From assembly GCA_037367355.1 (NCBI GenBank), contig CM074698.1, positions 186,001 through 250,000 on the forward strand: 64,000 bases of DNA, written 5' to 3'. This document shows, piece by piece, positions 55,343 through 64,000 of the stretch (the first letter of the stretch is position 1; each line of letters begins with the position of its first letter). This DNA is from Neoscytalidium dimidiatum (Eukaryota > Ascomycota > Dothideomycetes > Botryosphaeriales > Botryosphaeriaceae). A program made the position numbers and the translations under genes. The notes under the pieces were generated by a model that was not told the origin of the DNA, made no database searches, and saw only the letters and a list, made by a program, of their open reading frames with translations.

Positions 55343-58300
55343 CTAGATGCGGCGTTGAGTCTGTTGCAAGAGGCGGTCGGCTCTCTCAAAGACATTGCCA
55401 GCAAAGCGACCTGTCATGGGTGGGTCAACAGGCGTGGACGTCGGCGGGTGGCCAGGTGTACTGGGGATCGTGGCCTGTGCCGCTGCGCCAAGAGCAGCGC
55501 TTAGAGGAGTAGCAGGCACAGGCGTGACGAAACCCATGGCCGAAGATGGCGTAGCGCTATGACTGTAGTTGGTGTTGATGGGAATAGAAGTGTTGATTGG
55601 CCCAGGTATCGAAGAAGTACTGAGACCACTGAGACCATGGCCTAGGTGGCGGCTGTCGGACGAACGCATCGAGAGGGTCGCTTGAGGTGGGAACATGGCC
55701 GAAGACTCGTTGCGCACGGCAAGGTGGCTCCATGGCGAAGCGGTGATCGCACCTCCTGCTTCTTTGACGGCCTTCTGGACGGGCTTCATGACTTGTTTGA
55801 TGTCCTCAGGCAGCTGGCCCATCTGACCGAGCTCCTTGACCGCTACAGCCAGATCACTCCAAGCTTTGACCCAAGCCGTGCATAGCTCCCAGAAACGTTG
55901 GGAGTTTCGGAACTCTGCATCTCTCAACTTGATAGTCTTGAGAACTTCGTTCAGAGACATTGCTGCCTGATGTGCCTCTGTGGATCGCTCGAGGACCCTC
56001 ATCCATCGGGGATACGCCATGTGGCCACGCTCACCGTCATCCCGCGCCGCGATGCAAGCTTGTTCAAACCTCTCATGGCACACAGGCAAATTCTGCAATG
56101 TGAATGCACATGCATTCCTAAGCTTCTGCCAAATGCGTTCGAAGATCTGCTCCTCGTCTGCGTCCTCCATACTTCTCATGGTATTTGTGCGCGACATCGA
56201 GACAGAGCCCAACGTAGCGAAAGACTCGCCCGAACGAGGTGTGGCGGCCGAGGTGATACTTGTCAGTGTGTTGGTGCGGCTATTTGGATGCATCGGCGGT
56301 GTAAGACCATAAACTCCGTTCGGGTTGCCGTTCGTGTCGAAACCCATCGCTTGTGCTGCCGTCAACCGCTGATCCGGATTTGGTACTGTCTGAGTTGGCG
56401 TGGTAGACGATCGAGCATAACGGGGATTAGCCTTTGTGGGTTCTGCGAATTCCACACCGAGCACCTCGCATGCATTGCGCGCCTCCACTGCACCCATGTA
56501 CTGCGCATTGATTTGGGCTCGCCAAGCGCTGCGTACACCGGGATCATTGATTGTTCTGCCGACCTCTTCCTCAGAGTCATGCATTTGCGTTTCAAGGTCA
56601 ATGAGAAGATCCATGCATGCCTCGCTCTCATCTAACAATTTGCTGAACAGGTTGTCGGCCTCATCCTCTTGATCTTCAGTCAATGCATCATAGCGGTTGA
56701 CCAGCTCCGAAAGAGCGTAGGCACTCGCTCGCGTCTTCTGGAATTGGGTCATGAGAGCATGCTGACTGGGCAGGTTGACGCGCCTCAGCAATCTCTCGGT
56801 AGGCGTCAGGAAATCCAGTGCAGACTCGGCCGTCAATCGACAGGCCTGGACGGCATCGTCGTAATCGCTCGACCATGGCTTATGCTCCACAAGATCTGAG
56901 AGCGGACGGATGGAATTCAATCTAGACCGTGATTGATCGCCATTCGCTGAAGAGCCAGGGAAACCGTTTCCTTGAAAGTCGGATGGGGCAGAGCCGTGGC
57001 TGAAACCGCGAGAGTGAGCTGGACCATTGGGCCACCCTTCATTCACCGGCGCAAGATCCGTCGTTGCTTTCCGCGTGACCATTCCCATGCGTTTCGAGCG
57101 CATGCTTGCAGCTCCGGCACCTTCGCTATGGCTGCGGTTGCGCTCGTTGCCATTTACAGTGAGGGGTCCTACAGCAGGTCGACGCATACTCGCATTCTGC
57201 TGGGATTGGACACGATAGTGGGAACGGGCCGGGATTGGTGGAGCAGGAGCATTGTTAGGTGATTCCGGCTTTGGCTTCAGATCCCCAAACGCATCCATGC
57301 TGCTGATGCTTGGTTTGACGGGAAACCTACCGCCACCTCCACCGCCTCCCTTAGAACGAGTCGGACGGGGCGTCTCAACATTGCTCTCGCTATATACGCT
57401 ATTAGCAGACTGCGCGAGTGAGAGTGACAAACAGTGCTGACCTTGAGTCTCCTTCCGATTCGACCTTCAGGCGTTCCCGGGTGGCGACTTGACGAAGATA
57501 TCTTTTCACCTGGGTGGTGATAAGTGCATCACGCTCATTATCTCCCGATGGGGCCGGCGCCTTGTCCTTTATGCTGCATATTTCGGGCGGAGGAAAGACG
57601 ATGGGATTTCCGTCAAGCTTCAGCATGTGCAGGCTGCTAATATCGCCAAGGCACACGGGCAGTCGTTCAATTCTGTTGCGCTGGATGGCAAGCACCTTCA
57701 ACGACGTGAGATTTGCAATCTCTTCCGGAATCTCCCTGATCTTATTTTTGCTGACATCGAGAATCTCCAAGGTCGGCAGTTGTAGTATCTATCCTTAACA
57801 CTCAGCAATTGTTTTTTATTTCCCAACAGAAGGTTCCTTAGTTGACGCACCGCGGGGGGGAACTCGCGCAGAGCATTATAGCGGACATTCAAGTAACGCA
57901 GGCGGGCACACTCTGACATGCGGAGGGGCAGAGTGCTGAAGGAGTTGTGCGATAGGGCGAGCCTGCGACATAGCGTTAGCTAAAACAGCTCTGCAGCGCG
58001 GGGGGTACCACCGCGGAGGCGATCCAGGGCGCAGAAGGGAGAAGTCCATGGCGACAGCATGAAGCGTGGGCACGGCGCAGAACAGCCCACAGACTCAGCG
58101 CACAGAGTGGGTGAGAGATGCATGCAGTGGTTAGCACGAGAGCTCCCGTCGCGTGCACTCCAGTCAGCGACTTCTCCCAGGCTGGCTCCTGGCGCGACAG
58201 CTGAGGTGGGGCGACGGGCGGCAACGCACCTCTCGATGTCGGCCTTGATGATGTCGATGACCTCCTCGGGCAGGCGGCGGATGGCATGGTGGCCCAGATC

Positions 58301-58441
58301 AATGGTGATGCCGGGCTGGGCGAGGTCCTTCACGACGTCGGGCTCAGTACGGCGGGTGGTGTCCTCGCGGGCCTGCTCGATGGTCTTGCGGACGAGCTCG
58401 ACCACCTCGTCGTCGGAGAGGGGAGGGCGATCTTCGCTCAT
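55343..58441 (-). CDS. SOG2: Leucine-rich repeat protein SOG2 (RAM signalling)
   Basis: Sog2 is a scaffold of the RAM/MOR pathway that acts with the NDR kinase Cbk1 in polarity and cell separation. Exons 58441-58230, 57962-57851, 57788-57442 and 57389-55343; product 905 aa; introns 267, 62 and 52 nt. The N-terminal helical part is followed by an LRR block that only becomes regular after splicing: LALSHNSFSTLPLRMSEC, LNVRYNALREFPPA-ILQLPTLEILDVSKNKI, LAIQRNRIERLPVCLGD. The last splice joins VESEGDS to SESNVETPRP. The large final exon holds a Pro/Ser-rich linker and the conserved RAM domain (from about 180 codons into it). The 57390-57441 acceptor choice is an inference; a 55-nt alternative using GTCGAA also keeps frame. 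The in-frame extension to 58489 has no ATG. Confidence 0.88.
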
Positions 58442-58492
58442 TGTGAGGGCATGTTCGGGGCCTGGGATCGTAATCAAGGCATCGTCCAAAGG

Positions 58493-58885
58493 TCATGGTG
58501 GGAGAGCATGACGGCCGTTGGAGAGTTGAGCTGCAGGTACAGGGCTAGGCACGAGCCCGAGGCGGCGATCGCAAGGGGCCGAGAGGGACCCCCGACGCAC
58601 AAAGCAGAACGCTCCACGACACAACACCCGCCGCCGTCCAATTGGCGCCGCCGCGCCTGGAAACAACTCACTTGCACCAGTAGCTTCCTTGCACGCCTCC
58701 CGGAACATCTCGATGAGCGTCGCCCGTCCCGTTTCGCCCGCTGCCCCGACGGGCTTCATCGTCTGCTTGGTCTCGCTCTCATGCTCGTGCTCGTGCTCGC
58801 GCTCGCGCGCGTGCTGGTGTCTCTGCTGCATGCTTCCGTTATCAAGCGCGTCAAACGCGCGCACCAAGTCGCGCTCTGTTGCCAT
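58493..58885 (-). CDS. Tentative small protein gene upstream of SOG2
   Basis: An ATG at 58885 opens a 130-codon frame. A GTGAGT donor at 58671 and a CTGCAG acceptor ending at 58531 would remove 141 nt and leave 83 aa. The N-terminus (TERDLVRAFDALDNGS) and the segment RATLIEMFREACKEATG look like real amphipathic helices; between them lies an alternating His/Glu stretch (EREHEHEHE) coded by a GAGCAC-type repeat. No family recognised. The stop is only about 50 bp from the SOG2 ATG on the same strand, so it could also be part of the SOG2 leader. Evidence is weak. Confidence 0.3.
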   Translation of the reverse strand: MATERDLVRAFDALDNGSMQQRHQHAREREHEHEHESETKQTMKPVGAAGETGRATLIEMFREACKEATGASELFPGAAAPIGRRRVLCRGAFCFVRRGSLSAPCDRRLGLVPSPVPAAQLSNGRHALPP

Positions 58886-59390
58886 GACCGACGCTGTCGT
58901 AAGCGGGCCGCGCCCAGAGCTGAGCCTGCGGTTCCTGGCGCGTCCGACGGGAGGGAGAGCGCGTTAGCTTTGCCGGGCCGCTGCTCCGGTGCCTGGTTGT
59001 CGACCCCGGAGGAGTGAGCGTTGGTGGACACTGCAGAAGCCAAAAGCACATGTATCAGCGCAGATATCTGGAGTGCGGCTTCGCCCGCGACCTGCCACGT
59101 CACACGTGATATCACAGGCCCGTTTGCTCTCGTTGCCCATCACTCTTCAATGCCGCTTCTTCACCTTCACCTGCCTTCCGTTCGCCCTATCTTCCATCCG
59201 TGACGCCATCCGCAAGGAGCGACCTGCTTCCTACTCCGCCAGTGCCGTCCCACAGGCCATCGTGCAGCTCCCGTACCCGCTTTTTCCAAGCTCTAATTGC
59301 ACGAATCCTCTCGCGCAGCAGTTGTGGCCTTATCCGGCATTTATCCAAGGTCCTTGCCCACCACCCCGAGACACCCGTCACTGATGCAAA
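58886..59390. other. Divergent spacer before the coiled-coil gene at 59391
   Basis: 505 bp, GC-rich on the left, pyrimidine-rich on the right. Probably promoter; no specific motif recognised. Confidence 0.4.
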
Positions 59391-60163
59391 ATGAGCCGCC
59401 TGTACAGCTATCTCTTCGGCAGCCGCCACCATCAGGAGATGGAGACAAAGCTGCATCTCTTGGAAAGGCGGCTGGAAGAAGCCGAGATGATGGGGAGATA
59501 CCGAGACGCCAAGCTCATCGCCTTACTGGACCGATTTGAGTGTCTTGAAGCCGAATTTAGAAGACAGAAGACCACTCTGCTCCAACAAACGACCGCTCTC
59601 GAGGAGCAGCTTGTCCATGCCCGTCAGACTCGATCGAACTCCACCGTCCAGCCCCTACAGCCAATTACCGACGCCTCGGAATCAAAGCCAGCCATAGCAT
59701 CCGCCGACATTTTCCTCGTCGATGCTGAAACGGCACAGCCGCTGGCGGCCCTGAAATTTGCCGACTGCATCGCGCCCGCTAGGCAGGAGCATAATGCGGA
59801 GATTTCGGCGATGCTTCTTGAAGAGAATTTCTTTAGAAGCAAGCTGAAGGGTGCGCTCGAATCATCTGGCCGTTCAGCCCCATCCAACGTCCATCTCTAT
59901 CGCTGCGACACAATGAGCCGCATTAAGGATTCAAATGACCTCGGCAGGAGCGCAAAGGATATGTATCAGAGCAATGGGAAGGGGCAGATGGCTTACTGTA
60001 TATGCGGCGACAGTGTCCGGCAAGGTAAGAGCTCTCGCCATTGACAACTCGGGTTACTGAAGAAAATGCCCTTCTTGAACCTAAGCACGCATCATTCCAC
60101 ATGGGTGTTGAAACAATTGTCGTGGGGTGCTCCAACGTTATTGGTGTCGTCCACTTTAGATAA
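59391..60163 (+). CDS. Uncharacterised coiled-coil protein
   Basis: The frame from 59391 runs 217 codons to a stop at 60044. The first 90 residues are a charged coiled coil (EMETKLHLLERRLEEAEMMG...). A strong GTAAGA donor lies at 60025, and removing 60025-60062 (38 nt, ending CTGAAG) opens a protein-like second exon, ENALLEPKHASFHMGVETIV and VVHFR, ending at 60163 (244 aa). A GTGTCC donor 12 nt earlier gives a 50-nt intron with the same downstream frame. So the gene may end at 60044 or 60163; I prefer 60163 because the added sequence is hydrophobic/regular. No known domain. Function unknown. Confidence 0.55.
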
Positions 60164-61185
60164 TTGCTCCAACTGCCCATGGACTTCTACGCTACTCACT
60201 GCAAAGAGAATCCTGAAGGCTGATTATAACTCAAGATCCTTCCACGGCCCTTCGAGCTATACTCGGCACATTGAAGATGCCAGACTCTGAGAAAACTGGA
60301 TGATGTTGAAAAGCAAGAAAGGACAGTAAATGAGGGAACCAACCGTCAACGAGGGACGGTGGTGTCAATGAAAGTGAAATATGAAGTTCAAAGATGAGAT
60401 GTACCGTCTATCACAAGACAGACTGCGATGATGCTCATAGACTATCGATACCCCCTTTGATTATTCAATCATTAGAACCGGAAACACCACATGTTAGCAC
60501 GTAACTATCCATGAGAGAGTTGACGCGAGCTTCCCTCATTGTATGGCTGCGGAGTTGTTGTAAATAGAGCTTGGCTTTTACGACTGCGATCAATGACAGA
60601 GACAAGGGTTAGTCTGTTAGAGGCGTCGAGTGAAGACTATATCTGCCATGACCCTAGCCACATGAGGTCGGAAAGACGCCTGGCGTACTAACGCAAATTG
60701 GTATGGAGAGGTAGGTGTATCAGTTCCATTTCCTCGGAGTTACGCGGCAATTAACTCCATGACTTCGGCGAACATGCAGTCGTCAGCATACTCTGCAGTC
60801 TAATGTTCGGCGCCGCTTGGGGCCATTGAAGGTCGCTTAGACTGAATTGTGGGTACATTCACCGGCTATTATCGAAGCTATCCGTGAGCACCAGTAACCT
60901 AACCACTGGTGACCAGCTCATCCGTACGGCGACCGCGGAAAACCTAAATCGGACATGCTTAAAAAAGTATTCGCGCACAAAGACATTCGGCAGTCCAATC
61001 CCAGCCGAAAATTGGACCTTAATCTCGCGCAAGCATGCCGTCGGCGCGGCTCGCAACGTATGTTGATTTGAGCCTGCACAAAGAACGGAGTAAGCCCGTA
61101 CCTTCCGCCCCCCCGGTGTTTCGGTTCGCTCCACTCCACAACTTCGCACCAACATCGCATCACTTGACGTCGACTGCCGCACACC
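60164..61185. other. Intergenic region before the RUS-family gene
   Basis: 1 kb, AT-mixed, with no convincing ORF or RNA gene. The right end should hold the promoter of the RUS-family gene. Confidence 0.5.
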
Positions 61186-63805
61186 ATGGAATCCCGCCCG
61201 CTGCAGCTTGAAGTCGCTGAATATGACGAGGCTGGGAAGGTGACGGCTACATACGTTGAGTCCGGCCCACGCATTGATGTTATCGTAAGCACGGCTGAGG
61301 CCATCTCACCCTCACCGCAACAGCATCACGATCCAACCTCACGCCAAGCTAACCGCTCTTTGACAGTTGCCCGAAGAGCGCAAGTCGCTTTTGCACCAAG
61401 TCTTAGACGTCTTTCTTCCAGCTGGGTATCCGCAGAGCGTGACTGAGGACTACCTGCCGTACGTCTCCCCTCCAATCTCAACACCTGGCCCTTCGCGTAG
61501 CCGTTTCCCATTCCAGCAACCGTTCCGCTACTTGACCGCTGACGCCTTTTCTCTGCTCGAGCAGCTACCAGATTTATGTTTGTGTTCCAACCAGGGCCTG
61601 TTGCCCTTTTAGGCACTCTCTACTTCTATTGGGTCTTACTATTCGGTCCGCCGCCAGCTAACGAGACGTCATTCTCCCGCAGGACTCTCTCCAAGCCTTT
61701 TCCAGTTCAATTGCCGGCCTGCTTTCTTCTCGGGCCGTCCTCGAAGGTAGATCGCCAACGCAGCAGCAATTTCCCTTCCCCACATATGCAGCTCCGGCGA
61801 TCACGATCGCGATCAGTCAAACCGGGTTGCGACGATCTGCGCGTTTAGCAGCCTCACTCTTCTATACGCGCCTTCATCATCGCCTCGTCTTGGCGTTGAC
61901 ACCGCCCCACCCTGCTTCTTCGTAACCTTCGATACCCCACGATTCGGTGACTGACACCATGTGCTTGTTCCAGGCGTCGGCGTCGGAGATGCTACCGCTT
62001 CGCCCACTGCGGCTCTGCTTCTCTCCGTGCTTCAGGAGTCAACTGGACGCCTAGCTACCATTCTTTTCGCGGCGAAGCTAGGGACCAGCCTGGAGCCGGA
62101 ATGCAAAGCTTGGAGGCTTGCGGCCGACTTTTTCAACGATGCGGCCATGCTGCTGGATTGCATTTCGCCGGCGCTGCCAAAGCTGGCGCGAGTCACGGTG
62201 CTGAGCTTCAGCAGCATTCTCCGCGCATTATGCGGTGTAGCTGCAGGGTCCAGCAAGGCAAGCTTAAGTGCGCACTTTGCTCGTATGCAGAACCTTGGGG
62301 AGTTAAATGCGGTGAGCTGTCTCCATTTTCATTTACTCGCGGATATGCCCAGCCAATTCCAAATCCGTACTCGCACGGTGTTCTTGTCTGTTTCTGTGAC
62401 CGGGATCGGCAGTTCTGTTCTCATTTCATACTTCTGAAACGCATCCGGGGAAGCTTTACGAGGGAGGCTAGTCCGGCACTTGTTAGATCCCGCCTTGATC
62501 CGTTTCACATCACAACTACCCATGCCATTCCGTTACTCTCCGACTTCTGAACTGGCTCACTAACGGACCGTGTCGTCTAGAAAGATTCCTCGCAGGAGAC
62601 GATCATCTCTCTCATGGGGATGCTGGTGAGTTGCTGTTCCATCGTTCAAACCAAAAACCCCTGTCTTTCATGCGGCACGAACAGACGTGAACGGTGAGCA
62701 AGATCGTCGGTCACGGCTGGTGCTGACAGCTTCGTCATCTCTGGCGCAGCTGTCGAACCGGGTCGACCAACATCTCGCTTGCTGTTGCGTCCCGGGATTG
62801 GCGTGCGATTCCTACAGCGCCGTTGCTCTCGATCCCTGCTGGTCAGCTGATGGGGTTGTGGAAACGGGGTTTCGAGAAGCGCGAGCGCTGACTCTTAGTG
62901 ATATTCATAAGGCTGGTAGCGTCGTCGTGTCATGGGTCTCGTCCCCGCTAGCGACATGGGCGTCGATGTTGCTGTTGCTGACAATCCACCTGGGAACCAA
63001 CTACGCCGCCGTGCGGGCAGTCAGCATGCGCTCGCTGAACAGGCAGCGTGCCAACATCGTCATGTCCCACCTGTTGGCCTACGACAAGGTCCTCTCGCCG
63101 CAACAGGTCTCGCAGAAGGAGCGCATTTTCGAGCTCCGGGACGGGGCGTTGCGATGGGCGGACGATCAGGTAGTCGGGCGTTGCAGGATTGGGGTCCGCG
63201 TGGCCGACATTGTGACGAGGCTGCCAGGCGCGGAGGCCGGGGCAGGGCGGAAGACGGGAGCGGTGGTGCGCGATGGCGGCGCCGCGGCCAAGCAGATGTC
63301 GCTGTCGACGCTGCTTAAGGTTTTCGAGCACGACTCGTACCTGCTCTGGTTTGACTCCGCCAGGTCCGAGGCGCTCATCGTCCTCAAGCAGAGTTGCGAG
63401 CCGGCGGCCCAGCTTCAGGCCTGGACGCAGGCGCTGCTGCTCGCGTCCCGCCACCGGGCAGGCATCGGGGGTCGCCGGGGCACGGCGGCGGCGGCGACGA
63501 CTCAGACGTCCAGGTCACAGCCAGCGGCGTCCCAGCAGGGTCTGAGACAGACAGGCCGAGCTGCACAACAACACGGCGGCGGAGGCGGGGTCAGTGCGGG
63601 CGACAGCAGCAGCCGCGACGACGGCGACATCGAGTCGGAGCTGCGGCTGACGCTAGAGCAAACGCGCCAGATGTTCGGCGCGGGCAGCGGCGCAGCGAAA
63701 GCACGGTTGGAGGCGGCGGGCTGGGACCTGAGCATTGCAGCTCTGGAGACCCACTCAGGCACACGCGCTGGCGTACGGGCATCTCTGTGGTCAGAAAAAC
63801 AGTGA
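61186..63805 (+). CDS. RUS family (DUF647, root UVB sensitive-type) protein
   Basis: DUF647 proteins are conserved in plants, animals and fungi; plant RUS1/RUS2 act in UV-B sensing and vitamin B6 homeostasis, but the biochemical role is unknown. Seven exons: 61186-61284, 61367-61458, 61565-61577, 61683-61746, 61974-62311, 62581-62625 and 62912-63805; product 514 aa. The third exon is only 13 nt and, with its neighbours, spells DYLPYQIYDSLQAFSSSIAG, the family's hallmark. Further signatures: GVGVGDATASPTAALLLSVL, FADFFNDAAMLLDCISP-like ADFFNDAAMLLD, and after the last splice MGMLAGSVVVSWVSSPLATW and TIHLGTNYAAVRAV. The C-terminal half is more variable with a Gln/Gly/Ser linker, ending in a helical ARLEAAGWDLSIAALETHSG segment. 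Probably a membrane-associated protein. Confidence 0.9.
61565..61577 (+). other. 13-nt microexon of the RUS-family gene
   Basis: Bounded by GAGCAG on the left and GTTTGT on the right; it encodes the end of Pro plus YQIY. Both flanking introns are about 105 nt. Skipping it would break the frame. Confidence 0.8.
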
Positions 63806-64000
63806 GTGTGACTTGCTTGTTCCAGCGCTCGGCTCGCGACAGGAGCGAGGCCTGAAGGAGCAGGCACTTTGCGGGCAGGAGCGGCAGCGTCAGCAGGAGC
63901 GCGGGTAATAGGTCGGGCGGTTTGTAATTAAACGTTTGCTCTGGACGAATGTCTGGGCCAGGGCCGGTGGAGATGGTCGCTTTGAAGCGCTGAGGCGGCG
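63806..64000. other. 3' flank of the RUS-family gene
   Basis: Downstream sequence to the window edge; no further gene recognised. Confidence 0.4.

Noticed and set aside
57390..57432. 43-nt intron in SOG2 ending at GCTAATAG
   Set aside because: Too short and the AG overlaps the branch site; the acceptor 9 nt further gives 52 nt and a better join.

Overview
The window is nuclear DNA of a filamentous ascomycete (Pezizomycotina; Dothideomycetes is my guess from gene style and tandem BTB genes, not proven). Evidence: about 18 recognisable eukaryotic genes carrying short (mostly 50-140 nt) GT-AG introns with CTRAY-like branch sites, C/G-ending codons, fungal-type paralogues (ILV6, ALG14, SOG2, IMA1, VFA1, TAG1-like), and microsatellite-rich non-coding DNA. 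No rRNA, tRNA, CRISPR, transposon or viral gene was seen.

Layout. 1-7.0 kb: the 3' end of an unnamed conserved membrane protein gene, a more AT-rich stretch with one weak orphan ORF, ALG14, a secreted EGF/beta-propeller (GH43-like) protein, a putative frameshifted gene remnant and argininosuccinate lyase. 7.4-8.5 kb: VFA1, divergent from the lyase. 8.5-17.1 kb: an 8.6-kb gene desert full of homopolymer runs, CTG/CAG runs and GTACGTAC palindromes. 17.1-23.7 kb: a C2H2 zinc-finger regulator and the YVH1 phosphatase, divergent across 2.4 kb of GC-rich tandem repeats. 23.7-34.7 kb: a second, 11-kb desert with similar content and a long (GT)n tract. 34.7-50.6 kb: a dense block: TAG1-like vacuolar protein, ornithine carbamoyltransferase, ILV6, a two-KH RNA-binding protein, IMA1, mitochondrial ribosomal protein uL24m, ribosomal protein S23 and a coiled-coil protein. 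50.9-54.3 kb: three neighbouring BTB/POZ paralogues. 55.3-63.8 kb: SOG2, a tentative tiny gene, an unknown coiled-coil protein and a RUS/DUF647 protein.

How the genes relate. Three genes serve amino-acid synthesis: ornithine carbamoyltransferase and argininosuccinate lyase are consecutive arginine-pathway enzymes, and ILV6 regulates branched-chain synthesis. The lyase has a perfect TGASTCA general-control site 97 nt upstream of its ATG, and ILV6 a one-mismatch site at nearly the same distance. Many genes are paired head to head over about 340-740 bp (lyase/VFA1, TAG1/OTC, ILV6/KH, IMA1/uL24m, S23/coiled-coil, BTB1/BTB2). Otherwise the neighbours look like ordinary fungal housekeeping genes.

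The most notable items are the BTB trio, in which each gene starts with an exon of exactly 35 nt ending in the same phase inside a Gly-12 codon; two very small coding exons (22 and 13 nt); two stop-free, multiple-of-three introns in the zinc-finger gene; and the repeat-rich deserts. Splice sites were placed by eye from consensus signals and reading frame; no alignment or RNA evidence was available.
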